A stretch of 64,000 bases of DNA from Syntrophotalea acetylenivorans (GTDB lineage Bacteria; Desulfobacterota; Desulfuromonadia; Desulfuromonadales; Syntrophotaleaceae): the NCBI RefSeq assembly GCF_001887775.1, contig NZ_CP015519.1, positions 1,116,001 through 1,180,000 on the forward strand, given 5' to 3'. Every line of letters begins with the position of its first letter. The first letter of the stretch is position 1. Under the pieces are notes generated by a model that was not told the DNA's origin, made no database searches, and saw only the letters and a list, made by a program, of their open reading frames with translations. The position numbers were made by a program, and so were the translations under genes. Positions 10,850 to 19,443 of this stretch are shown piece by piece.

Positions 10850-11128
10850 TCAGATCCTGTGCATGAAGCGGAATGCATCTTCATGCTGAACATTGATTTC
10901 GACACCCAAGTCCTTACCGATGGCGGACATAGCTGCCTGAAAAGCTGCCAGATCAAACTCCTCTGCCTCAACCTCGGCAAGCATAATCATGGTAAACAGA
11001 TCGCTCATAGTAGTCTGGCGAATATCGGCGATATTGACACTGTGTTCGGCCATCACCCGGGTCACCCCCGCGACAATACCTACCCTGTCCATACCGATAA
11101 CCGTAATAACAAAACGACTTGCTGACAT
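10850..11128 (-). CDS. UPF0237 ACT-domain protein
   Basis: A 92-residue protein made of essentially one ACT domain ([20 protein letters not shown]). ACT domains bind amino acids or similar small ligands. Two ATGs are possible. The one at 11128 has AAGGA about 6 bases upstream, while the one at 11134 falls directly on that Shine-Dalgarno, so 11128 is chosen. It is first in a two-gene unit with the UPF0210 gene. Confidence 0.92.
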   Translation of the reverse strand: MSASRFVITVIGMDRVGIVAGVTRVMAEHSVNIADIRQTTMSDLFTMIMLAEVEAEEFDLAAFQAAMSAIGKDLGVEINVQHEDAFRFMHRI

Positions 11129-11542
11129 GTTCATTCCTTTTCTAGCTGATATAGCTGTATTAAAAGCCTGATAAGCGAAAGAGTCTATTACTTGATGTGC
11201 TAACTGCAGTCCAACAGAACGGGACAGTTATCCCTTATCCAGTCCTTCACTAATCATTTCAAAGATTTGTCATCACCCAGGACAAGCAACAAGGCAACGC
11301 TCAGGAGTTGCCAGCGGGCAAATGATTCAATGTATAAGCTGTTAGCCAATGCTGACGAAGATTAAACACATTGAGGCGCCCTGTCAACCGCCCACACACC
11401 CTGACAGCAGAAGTGCATATTTCGGTTCAGGCGGAAAGAGATCGAATCGTGTCGCGGAGGTTGGCATCAGGATCATGCGCGGAGGGGAAAAGACAACGGA
11501 CGCCCCGTTGACTACCAGGGCGTCCCGATCAAAAAGACGAAC
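11129..11542. other. Intergenic region upstream of UPF0237 and downstream of cytochrome b
   Basis: About 410 bases between two leftward units. It should contain the promoter of the ACT/UPF0210 pair. A short hairpin GGCAAC...GTTGCC lies at 11293-11312. The terminator of the cytochrome unit is listed separately. Open frames here lack RBS and family resemblance; I see no gene. Confidence 0.5.
11484..11526 (-). terminator. Terminator after the cytochrome b gene
   Basis: On the minus strand GGGACGCCC and GGGCGTCC pair around an 11-base loop, followed by GTTGTCTTTTCCCC. It begins about 17 bases after the cytochrome b stop. Confidence 0.7.
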
Positions 11543-12148
11543 TTAATCACCGCCCGCGATATTCTCATAGCCAGTAAACATGGCCTTCAGATGCGAGCCG
11601 AGGGTGTGGCCGGTAGTGATCATGTAGACATGAACTATCAGATACACAAGAAAGGCAAATGCGCCAATGGTGTGCAAAACCGCTACGGTGGAAAGGGTCC
11701 AATTCCAACCGAATTGGGGCCAGCGATTATAGTAATAATAAATAAACCCCGTCACCATCTGAAAGGGGACCAGAAGCGAAACGATACCAAGGTAGGTGAT
11801 ACGCTGCAATGGATTGTGTTTGACCCTCTCCGACTTGGGCACGGGATGAGCCTCGCCACGAAAAATTCCAGAGGTGTAGTAACGGATAACTTCGAACATT
11901 TTGGAAAATGTAGGCACGTAGTGCTTCCATTCACCGGTGGTAACGATCCAGAAGACAATGAAGGCATAAAGAACCAGCCAGGCCCAGGCACATAGGTTAT
12001 GTACAGCGAAAGCGGTCTCGAAACCCAAAAGCCGATAAACGCCATGAACTTCAAAACCGGTGACAATCAGCAGCAGGATAAGCATGCCCTGCATCCAGTG
12101 CCAAAAACGCTCAAAGCGGGTATAGAGATATAGTTTAGATATGGTCAT
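11543..12148 (-). CDS. Membrane cytochrome b partner of the octaheme cytochrome
   Basis: A 201-residue integral membrane protein with four main hydrophobic segments and His residues in or near them (FERFWHWMQGML, AVHNLCAWAWLVLY, VLHTIGAFAFLVYLIVHVYM). This is the pattern of b-type cytochromes that bind two haems and exchange electrons with quinones. It lies 9 bases after the octaheme cytochrome gene, so the pair most likely links the quinone pool to the periplasmic cytochrome. It is close to the cytochrome b561 / thiosulfate-reductase cytochrome B group. Confidence 0.85.
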   Translation of the reverse strand: MTISKLYLYTRFERFWHWMQGMLILLLIVTGFEVHGVYRLLGFETAFAVHNLCAWAWLVLYAFIVFWIVTTGEWKHYVPTFSKMFEVIRYYTSGIFRGEAHPVPKSERVKHNPLQRITYLGIVSLLVPFQMVTGFIYYYYNRWPQFGWNWTLSTVAVLHTIGAFAFLVYLIVHVYMITTGHTLGSHLKAMFTGYENIAGGD

Positions 12149-12157
12149 GGCAGCCCC

Positions 12158-13813
12158 CTACTCCCTTTTCTTTCCTGAAACCAACCGCATCAAACCGTGG
12201 CCGGCCACACCCAGCAACGCAAACGCCACCGCCAGCCAGCCGATGGTGTCTACCAGGGGTTGCCGGTCTCGCCCGGGCATGTAAAAACCGCTCAAAGTGG
12301 CAAGTCGCCCCTGCTCCGCATGGCAATCGACGCACTGCAAAGAGTTTTCAGCCGGAGCCACCATGTGAGTAATGGGATAATGGTATTCGGTCTCGACAAA
12401 TCCATATTCGCCGCTGTAATCCAGCTTTGCCGCCTGCATACCGGCAGCAATAGCCTGGTTCCAGTCGTAGCTCTTCCAATAGGCGGACTGATCCTTACCG
12501 AACAGGTGCGGAACGGCCATCGTACTGTTGCCCTTATCGTAGGGTTGCTTACCCCGATGTACCTTAAAAGGCGTAATCCGGGAATCGGCATCGTCTTTAT
12601 CACCCAGCACCCGATTGAGTTTGACTACCCGGGTGGCGTCGATCGTGTCCGTTAACAGCAGATAGTCCATGCGACCGTTGTACCAGAAATATTCCGGAAC
12701 AACATCCTTCTCCCAGACGAAGCTGCCCTTTTTGGTATCGTAGGAAGGTTTGCCTGATTCCCCCTTGACCTTATAGGGCTTGCCGTTTTTCTTACGCCCG
12801 GCCTGGGACCAGTCCCATTGCATCTTGGTCGGGATAACCCGGGCAAAGGCCGGGATATGACAGGTCTGACAGGCCACCTTATCCGTATGGTCGTTGGCCT
12901 TATGACCCGACCTGTGAGGTTTTTCCGTGTGGCAGGATTCGCAGGAGATAAGTTTGACCAGGTCGTCCTCGATCAGGCTTTTGCGTTCGGTAAAGGCCGG
13001 CTGTTTGTAGGTGCGGCCGGAGATAAAATGAGCCTCTGTTGTGTGGCAGCGCTGACAGTTAAAATTACTACCCTCGGCGTTCATATGCACATCAAGGTCA
13101 CGGCTGGGATTGAACAGGGAGGAATCGAGATCACCATGTTTGACTGCGTCTCCGCCGCCGCCAAAGAAATGGCAAACTCCACAGTTTTCACGGGAAGGCC
13201 GACCGACGGAAGCAGAAATAAGTCGATAATCCGGCGGCACAAATGTCTTTTTGCCGAATTTAGTCGCTTCCTTTACCGGGTAACCGGCCTTGGTAGGAAA
13301 TTTTTTATAAGTACCCGTCCGTTCATGGCAAACCAGGCAATCCACCTTTTCTTCGCTGCTAAAGTCGAAGGAGGCATCCTTCCAGCCATAACCCACATGA
13401 CAGGAAGTACAGCGCGGTTCATTGGAGTGGATGGAAATACAAAAGTTATTAAGCGTCAGGCCATTCTTGCCCATCAGCCCTTCTCCGTCAGCAGGGTCTT
13501 TCCAGGTCCAATGAATGGTCTGATGGACCTGGTGGGCGGCCTCGTTATGACAGGAGAGACAGGCTTTTGTAACCTCTTCCGGCGATTTGAATTCCTGCTG
13601 CAATATAGGGTGGGCGCTATGATCGGCCGTCACCCAGCGAACCGGTTTAGAAGAGACTTGGCGAGCCTTGACCCGACCAAGAGCCACACCACCGTCTTCG
13701 GCTTTATCCACGGCTGCTTGCATCCCGGCAGGAAATAAACCAACTGCAAGCAGGCAAAAAACCAGAGGCAAGAAGCCCCAACTCCCCATCCTTCGCCAGA
13801 ATTTATTTCGCAT
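12158..13813 (-). CDS. Octaheme c-type cytochrome, tetrathionate-reductase (OTR) family
   Basis: A periplasmic multihaem cytochrome of 551 residues with eight CxxCH sites: CLSCH, CTSCH, CLVCH, CGVCH, CQRCH, CESCH, CQTCH and CVDCH. GGGGAGG lies 5 bases before the ATG at 13813, so the longer frame to 13855 is rejected. A signal peptide follows (MRNKFWRRMG plus a hydrophobic core ending AGMQAA). The C-terminus has a membrane anchor (IGWLAVAFALLGVAGHGL) with a basic tail. Known OTR reduces tetrathionate in vitro, and also nitrite and hydroxylamine. The physiological substrate here cannot be told from sequence. The cytochrome b gene follows in the same operon. Confidence 0.9.
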   Translation of the reverse strand: MRNKFWRRMGSWGFLPLVFCLLAVGLFPAGMQAAVDKAEDGGVALGRVKARQVSSKPVRWVTADHSAHPILQQEFKSPEEVTKACLSCHNEAAHQVHQTIHWTWKDPADGEGLMGKNGLTLNNFCISIHSNEPRCTSCHVGYGWKDASFDFSSEEKVDCLVCHERTGTYKKFPTKAGYPVKEATKFGKKTFVPPDYRLISASVGRPSRENCGVCHFFGGGGDAVKHGDLDSSLFNPSRDLDVHMNAEGSNFNCQRCHTTEAHFISGRTYKQPAFTERKSLIEDDLVKLISCESCHTEKPHRSGHKANDHTDKVACQTCHIPAFARVIPTKMQWDWSQAGRKKNGKPYKVKGESGKPSYDTKKGSFVWEKDVVPEYFWYNGRMDYLLLTDTIDATRVVKLNRVLGDKDDADSRITPFKVHRGKQPYDKGNSTMAVPHLFGKDQSAYWKSYDWNQAIAAGMQAAKLDYSGEYGFVETEYHYPITHMVAPAENSLQCVDCHAEQGRLATLSGFYMPGRDRQPLVDTIGWLAVAFALLGVAGHGLMRLVSGKKRE

Positions 13814-14134
13814 GCAACCTCCCCAGACTCTGCAACAGGTTCTCAAGCAGTGCACTTGCTGACCGACAACATCGTGGAGTCGAGTCTATCAGCCTTTTGT
13901 GAGTTCAGACAACAAAAAACACAGTTGTTTTTGCGGTTATTACAAGGGCAATTTACAAAAGAAATCATAAACGTGTATTGTATCAATGCCCCATATTTTA
14001 TTAATGTATAACCAGACTGACAGACGAGATTGGTCAAGAGATATCGAACATTTTAGATACAAGGGTACGAATTTGCAAAAAAAGGCCCCACTCTCACACT
14101 CAGCCGCGTCCAGTCGGCAACAGGAGGTTCTTCA
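13814..14134. other. Divergent intergenic region, octaheme cytochrome / gloA
   Basis: About 320 bases, AT-rich at 13900-14090, and should hold both promoters. A 64-codon open frame on the minus strand (13843-14037) has no clear RBS and looks accidental. No riboswitch or repeat was recognised. Confidence 0.5.
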
Positions 14135-14515
14135 ATGAAATACGATATGATTCACACCTGTATTCGGGTCATGGACCTGAAAAAATCGGAACAATTCTAC
14201 CAACAAGCCTTTGGCTTCGAAATCTCCCGACGAAAAGACTTCCCCGACTACAAATTCACCCTCTCCTATCTGCGTAGCCCCGGTGGCCAATTTGAACTAG
14301 AGTTGACCTGGAACCACGACCAAACCGAACCCTATGAAATAGGTAACGGCTATTCCCATCTGGCTGTGGGTGTCAAAGACCTTGAGACTTCTCACAAACG
14401 CCACGAAGCGCAAGGTTTCAACCCCAAGCCTCTCAAAGGGTTGGCGGGCGGTGAAGCGAAATTTTATTTTATTGCCGACCCTGACGGTTATCTGGTCGAA
14501 GTAGTTAGAACCTGA
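14135..14515 (+). CDS. gloA: Lactoylglutathione lyase (glyoxalase I)
   Basis: A 126-residue VOC-fold metalloenzyme that isomerises the methylglyoxal-thiol hemithioacetal. Metal ligands are visible at the expected places: His in MIHTCIRV, Glu in FELELTW, His in YSHLAVGV, and Glu in YLVEVV. AGGAGG is well placed before the ATG. It is monocistronic with a terminator. Whether the thiol here is glutathione or another low-molecular-weight thiol is not visible. Confidence 0.93.
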   Translation: MKYDMIHTCIRVMDLKKSEQFYQQAFGFEISRRKDFPDYKFTLSYLRSPGGQFELELTWNHDQTEPYEIGNGYSHLAVGVKDLETSHKRHEAQGFNPKPLKGLAGGEAKFYFIADPDGYLVEVVRT

Positions 14516-14544
14516 CTATACCTTCAGACCGACGCACAAAAAAA

Positions 14545-14581
14545 AAGGGCGAGACCGGTAAACGGCTCGCCCTGCGTTTTC
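14545..14581 (+). terminator. Terminator after gloA
   Basis: GGGCGAGACCG and CGGCTCGCCC form a stem around GTAAA, preceded by an A-run and followed by TGCGTTTT. It may also serve the leftward gene opposite. Confidence 0.75.
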
Positions 14582-14754
14582 AATTTATAATTTTACCAAT
14601 CCCCCGATTCTGTTTTATGGCAAACAGAGCCGGGATCAATTACCCCTTCAGCGGCTTCACTGCTGGGCAAAAGCATTCATGTTTCTAAAGGCTGGTTGTA
14701 GCGCGGCGATTCAAATGATCGCTCAAACCCTGTCTCTGAAACGGACTGCCCCCC

Positions 14755-15096
14755 CTAGGCTTTCTTCACAAACTCCGACTTCAACTTCATCGCACCGATA
14801 CCATCGATTTTGCAGTCGATGTCGTGATCACCATCCACCAGTCGGATATTTCTTACCTTGGTCCCCACCTTAACAACTGCCGAGGATCCCTTAACTTTGA
14901 GGTCCTTGATCACCGTCACGGCGTCGCCATCTTTAAGCTCATTGCCGTGAGCATCCCGAATTACCTTTTCGGTTTCTTCCGTTTCGGCAACACTATCTTT
15001 CAGCCACTCGTGGCCACATTCCGGACAGATGTACATCTCCCGATCCTCGTAGGTATATTCGGAACCACACTTTGCACAACTGGGAAAATCACTCAT
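14755..15096 (-). CDS. yjdM: PhnA/YjdM-type zinc-ribbon protein
   Basis: A 113-residue protein with an N-terminal zinc ribbon (CAKCG and CPECG) followed by the KOW-like PhnA domain ([34 protein letters not shown]). The length and both domains match the family historically called PhnA. The phosphonate link is weak and the function is not firmly established. GGAGGAGG lies before the ATG. No phosphonate genes are nearby. Confidence 0.93.
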   Translation of the reverse strand: MSDFPSCAKCGSEYTYEDREMYICPECGHEWLKDSVAETEETEKVIRDAHGNELKDGDAVTVIKDLKVKGSSAVVKVGTKVRNIRLVDGDHDIDCKIDGIGAMKLKSEFVKKA

Positions 15097-15793
15097 TCAA
15101 AAACCTCCTCCACGGAAAGGCTGCCAGCCTTCTGCAACTTTTTCATAAAAAACCGACCTGCGGCTTCATAAATGAGCGACTGCACACTGCAACGGTCTAA
15201 ACAAATTGCTGGCCAAATTAAGGATACTGGAATCTTGTATTTGAAAAATTGATCTAGAATATAGTGCCGTAGTTATTCCTTGTCATCATAAATATCATTT
15301 TGGAAACATTGAACAGCCGGCGCGGAGAAGAAGAGAACCTCAAAAAGGATACTCTGAGACCGGGGAATATTGGCAAGGGAACTAAGAGAGCCAACGCCCA
15401 ATTCTGTCAGAATTGCAGAGCAACAAAGTTGAACCACATGCTTTCCAGAATACCTCAAGCGAGATCTACGCTCCTTCAGGACCATCCACCTCCTTGAGCG
15501 CCACCATCACCTGTGGACATCTTCTTATCAAACGGTAAAATTTATACACAATCGATAAACCGTGGGCAATCGGACTAAGATTTTCTCTTCCGCTAAACCC
15601 CGGTCGAGGCTCCCATAATGTGTCTTCCCTCTTACTCCTGCCCGGTGCCGGCCAGGTTGGTCAATGACGTTACATACGCACCATCGATAAAACCGGAAAA
15701 AGCTTCAAATAGTCCGCCAGGTAAGTCCGAAGATTTAAAAAGTTTTAGCATTCAGATAGGTTTAAGCGCTTAAGACAACATGGGGATTACGCC
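15097..15793. other. Gene-poor region upstream of the dual-TIR gene
   Basis: About 700 bases. Short open frames near 15270-15500 on both strands lack RBS and family resemblance. I see no tRNA, integrase or clear repeat. It separates the PhnA gene from the AT-rich TIR gene and probably carries the TIR promoter. It may be the left edge of inserted DNA. Confidence 0.45.
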
Positions 15794-16858
15794 ATGAAAG
15801 TTTTTCTTAGTTGGTCTGGACAAAGGGCGCGGGCTCTCGCCGAAGTGCTCAGAGATTGGCTTCCGGAGGTTCTGCAGGCTGTACAACCCTGGTTATCACC
15901 CGAAGACATCCCCTTAGGACCCCATTGGGCTTCTGAAATTGCGCACAGGCTCGAGAATGCTGATGCCGGCATCATTTGTCTTACGCAAGAAAATGTCCAT
16001 CCACGATGGCTAAGATTTGAAGCTGAGGCGTTATCTTCAAGCTTGACGGCACCTCTCAGCATCTATGCTCTTGATCTCATCCCCGCCGATATCGGTGGAC
16101 CTCTATCTCCGTTTCAATGTGCCATAGCAAAGAAAGAAAGTACCTATAGATTGATCGATTCCCTGAATACACTTTCAGGGAAATATATGATGACCGAAGA
16201 AAACTTAAAAAGGGTTTTTGAAATTCAATGGCCTGTTCTTGAAGACCTATTACGATCAGTTTCAGAATTAAAAACAGAAGAGAAAGATAATAAAAAACAC
16301 AAGTCATTCGAGGAAAAATTAGACGAAGCTCTTGACTTGCTCCATTCTCTCTGTGCCTCTAATAGCCCAACATCGACCCAATCGGGGCGTAGCCAAACGT
16401 TGCGACCAAAAATATTCCATTCTCAACCAAGGGTTTTTGTTAGCTCTTCAATCGAAGGTCTTCATATTGCCGAGACCATTCAAGCCGATTTAGAAGCCAT
16501 TGCAGAATGCACAATATGGACCCAGGAGATTTCAAGCGAAAACTTTGAAAATATTGTAAATATCGCAGCTGACTTTGATTACGCCATTATTGTGCTCACA
16601 GTTGATGACATCCTGATTAAAAATGAAACCGAAAGACTTGGACCAAGAGATAATATCGTCTTTGAACTTGGGCTATTCACGGGAACCTTAGGAAGAGCCC
16701 ATACTTTCATGGTTCTATGTAAGGACGATCCGATACACCTCCCATCGGACTTAGTCGGTGTTACGGTTGCGATGTATTCAAGACGATCTGCCGACAATCT
16801 AAAGACTGCCCTCGACCCGGTTTGTATCCAAATTAAACGGGCAATGGGCGTTGCATAG
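15794..16858 (+). CDS. Dual-TIR protein: N-terminal TIR plus C-terminal CAP12/PycTIR-type TIR
   Basis: A 354-residue protein with two different TIR-fold domains. Residues 1-125 are a bacterial TIR domain opening MKVFLSWSGQRARALAEVL. Its candidate catalytic Glu is in RWLRFEAEAL. Residues 160-210 form a charged linker (KTEEKDNKKHKSFEEK). Residues 213-350 match the TIR type found in CBASS Cap12 and Pycsar effectors: RVFVSSSIEGLHIAETIQ, FDYAIIVLTVDD, and RDNIVFELGLFTGTLGR with its Glu. Such domains usually cleave NAD or bind nucleotides in phage defence. No cyclase or sensor gene adjoins, so the function is inferred. The gene is AT-rich and stands alone, suggesting horizontal transfer. GGGGA lies 8 bases before the ATG. 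Confidence 0.82.
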   Translation: MKVFLSWSGQRARALAEVLRDWLPEVLQAVQPWLSPEDIPLGPHWASEIAHRLENADAGIICLTQENVHPRWLRFEAEALSSSLTAPLSIYALDLIPADIGGPLSPFQCAIAKKESTYRLIDSLNTLSGKYMMTEENLKRVFEIQWPVLEDLLRSVSELKTEEKDNKKHKSFEEKLDEALDLLHSLCASNSPTSTQSGRSQTLRPKIFHSQPRVFVSSSIEGLHIAETIQADLEAIAECTIWTQEISSENFENIVNIAADFDYAIIVLTVDDILIKNETERLGPRDNIVFELGLFTGTLGRAHTFMVLCKDDPIHLPSDLVGVTVAMYSRRSADNLKTALDPVCIQIKRAMGVA

Positions 16859-16922
16859 ACAAACTGTTTATGAGTATATGCTCAATAAAAACAGCCGTAA
16901 ACCTGCCGGGAACTATCGTTTC

Positions 16923-19265
16923 TTAATTTTCCCTATCCGGAACCATCCCTACCCGCACTGATCGATGATCGGCCCGACCATGATCATCGACCACTCTCAC
17001 GGTAAAGCTGCCGCTGACCGGTGACCAGAAAAAGGTTTCTCCCGCTTTGGACGTGCCGACAAACCTATCGTCAACAAACCAGTACAGCTGTCGTACATCT
17101 CCATCGGCCACAGCACTGAAAGGGATTTGTTCCCTATCCAGGGTTTCACTACGCAAGCGATATTCGATATGAGCTGTCGGTGACTGGATCAGGGGTGGCG
17201 TTCCGCTTCTGCTTTGGGTATCAAGATCGCAATCTTCATCAAAAACCGGCGGATTTTTCAGAGACAAACCGGCTTGGCGGAAGATGCTCCGTAGATCGGA
17301 GGGCCAAAATTCAAAGACGCGCAGTTCGGTTCGGCCCGGTATCGGCCTGCAAGTTCTTAAGCCGCTCTGCTTGTCCACGGAAACAGCCCGATGAATAGTC
17401 GAGACTTTAATCGGAGAGACCCCGGGGATGAACCAGGACTCGCTGGTACGGGGGCAGTACCGACCCGGCAGATCGCCGGTGTCTGCGCACATGGCGACTT
17501 TCTCTAAATTAAGCAGACCGGGCTTAAGGCGGCCGATGGCCTGCCAGGGCTGGCCGTGGCTAAGGCTAGTAAAGATCTCGAACAACAAAGGTCCGGCGGC
17601 CTTGCGCCCGGTAAAGGCACGATTGCCGGTGCCGTCGAAGTTGCCAATCCACACTGCCACCACATAGGGGCCGGAAATGCCGACTGCCCAGGCATCACGA
17701 AAGGCGTGGGAGGTGCCGGTCTTCCAGGCAACCTGCAGACCACTTCTGTTCTGGCCGGGAAGCAATGTCCGCACCCCTGACGGATTATCACGCAGGATAT
17801 CCAGAACCAGAAAACAAGCTTCGGGACTCAGCGATGCTGGCACCTCCGCCGCCGCTGGCGCATCCGTCAGGAATCGCAACGGTTGCATCTGGCCGCCATT
17901 AGCCAGCATGGCGTAGAGCTTGAGCAAATCGAGCATGGTCAATTCAACGCCGCCGAGACCCAGGGCCAAACCGTAATAGCTTTCATCCTGTAGCTTCGCG
18001 ACCCCGGCGGCTTGGAGCAGTTCGTAAAGCCCCGGCTTGGCCAATTGAGACTGCAGGGCGGCAGCCGGCACATTGCGGCTGGCAATAAGGGCGTCTCGGG
18101 CCAACATGGGGCCAAGGAATGCCTGGTCGTAATTTTCCGGAGCGAAGCCTCCATATCGATGCGGAGAATCCTTGAGCATGGTCATGGGGTGGATCAACCC
18201 CTGATCCATAGCCAGGGCATAGACAAAGGGCTTTAGGGTCGATCCGGGGGAACGAAGAGCGTTGCAGCCATTGACCTGGCCGTCAATGGACGTATTCCAG
18301 AAATCCGCCGAGCCGACCAGAGCCACTACCTCCATGGTCCGATAATCGAGGATGGCCACAGACGCGTTGGTAATGCCGAACTTTTTTCTCCGGTCTACAT
18401 AATTGGCCACCCTCTGCTCAACCAAGCGCTGTAGGTCTCTATCGATAGTTGTTTCAATACGCCCCTGCTGGGTCGTGGATAATTGCTGGTCAAGCTCAGC
18501 AATCAAATGGGGAGCGCGAAAGGGTAATTTTTCCGGCGGGCGAACCTGCAAAGGCAAATCAAAGAAGGATTGCATCCGAACCGCCTCGGGATGCCGGGCT
18601 TTCCAGCGTTGAAACAATAAGTCGCGAGCGACCTTGAGGGCGGCGAACCCTTGAGTCGTAGTGGGGTTACGTTTGACGGGGTTCTGCGGAATAACACACA
18701 GACTCAAGGCTTCTGGCAGGCTCAAATCCCTGGCGGGCTTATCAAAATAGATCCGGCTGGCCGCTTCGATTCCCTCGATATTCCGGCCATAGGGGGCGAG
18801 ATTGAGATAAGCCTCGAAGATCTGGTCTTTGCTGTAATGGCGGGACAACTGCAGGGCGCGCAGGATTTGCACCAGCTTGCCGGAAAGACTACGGGTCTGC
18901 AGGCGCCAGCGCAGCCGTGCCACCTGCATAGTGATGGTCGAGGCGCCGACCGGGCGCTCCCTTGTTACATAACTGCTCCAGAACGCCCGCAGCAGTGCCT
19001 GGAAATCGACTCCGAAATGGCGGTAATAGTCCTGGTCTTCGTAAAGCAGGGTAGCTTCCCGCAACTCCGGGGCAACCTCACTCAGCGGAGCCTGCAGGCG
19101 GTAGCGATCATCCCCGGCCAGGGTGAGGCGCAACAAGCGACCTTGGCGATCGAGGAAAGCCCGTGAGGTCGTCTCAGAATTCAACAACTGCGGCTTAGGA
19201 ATGGCAAAAATAATGGCCGAGACCACCAGCACGACGAGCACGACTGACCGCAAAATTCTTTTCAT
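16923..19265 (-). CDS. pbpC: Penicillin-binding protein 1C
   Basis: A bifunctional class A PBP of about 780 residues. After one N-terminal membrane segment comes the GT51 glycosyltransferase domain with YEDQDYYRHFGVD and GASTITMQVARL. The transpeptidase domain follows with the active-site SxxK in SPGSTLKPF, SRN, and KTGTSHAFRDAW. A C-terminal beta domain typical of PBP1C ends the protein. A TTG two codons upstream (19271) also starts the frame; the ATG at 19265 is preferred, with a weak RBS. The upstream gene is the alpha-2-macroglobulin homologue, a conserved pairing. Confidence 0.95.
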   Translation of the reverse strand: MKRILRSVVLVVLVVSAIIFAIPKPQLLNSETTSRAFLDRQGRLLRLTLAGDDRYRLQAPLSEVAPELREATLLYEDQDYYRHFGVDFQALLRAFWSSYVTRERPVGASTITMQVARLRWRLQTRSLSGKLVQILRALQLSRHYSKDQIFEAYLNLAPYGRNIEGIEAASRIYFDKPARDLSLPEALSLCVIPQNPVKRNPTTTQGFAALKVARDLLFQRWKARHPEAVRMQSFFDLPLQVRPPEKLPFRAPHLIAELDQQLSTTQQGRIETTIDRDLQRLVEQRVANYVDRRKKFGITNASVAILDYRTMEVVALVGSADFWNTSIDGQVNGCNALRSPGSTLKPFVYALAMDQGLIHPMTMLKDSPHRYGGFAPENYDQAFLGPMLARDALIASRNVPAAALQSQLAKPGLYELLQAAGVAKLQDESYYGLALGLGGVELTMLDLLKLYAMLANGGQMQPLRFLTDAPAAAEVPASLSPEACFLVLDILRDNPSGVRTLLPGQNRSGLQVAWKTGTSHAFRDAWAVGISGPYVVAVWIGNFDGTGNRAFTGRKAAGPLLFEIFTSLSHGQPWQAIGRLKPGLLNLEKVAMCADTGDLPGRYCPRTSESWFIPGVSPIKVSTIHRAVSVDKQSGLRTCRPIPGRTELRVFEFWPSDLRSIFRQAGLSLKNPPVFDEDCDLDTQSRSGTPPLIQSPTAHIEYRLRSETLDREQIPFSAVADGDVRQLYWFVDDRFVGTSKAGETFFWSPVSGSFTVRVVDDHGRADHRSVRVGMVPDREN

Positions 19266-19287
19266 TGACAAAAACCCAAAGGACCTG

Positions 19288-19392
19288 TCTCACGCAAAGC
19301 CGCAAAGCCGCCAAGGAGACCTTAAACTAATTCCTGACCCATGATTTCTTGACCCTGAAGTGCCCTTCTTTGCGTCTTTGCGACTTAAGTGA
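19288..19392. repeat. Dispersed palindromic repeat of the CGCAAAG type
   Basis: The left arm TCACGCAAAGCCGCAAAGC with CCAAGG pairs with the right arm TTCTTTGCGTCTTTGCG and GTGA, across about 60 bases. Palindromes built on GCAAAGACGCAAAG are spread through many bacterial genomes. It sits between the A2M stop and the pbpC start, so it lies inside the presumed operon. Confidence 0.6.
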
Positions 19393-19443
19393 GCATCAGC
19401 GAACGGGCGTGAACAAAGTAGTTGAATTTCAGGTTTTGACAAA

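Noticed and set aside
13843-14037. A 64-codon Cys-containing frame upstream of the octaheme cytochrome
   Set aside because: It lies in an AT-rich promoter region, lacks an RBS, and overlaps the cytochrome's leader.
15273-15485. A 70-codon minus-strand frame upstream of the TIR gene as a partner gene
   Set aside because: No RBS, no domain, and a frame of similar length on the other strand covers the same bases.
19288-19310. ACGCAAAGCC as part of a c-di-GMP (GEMM) riboswitch
   Set aside because: The surrounding sequence is an inverted GCAAAG repeat; the rest of the GEMM consensus, such as GGCAAACC, is absent.
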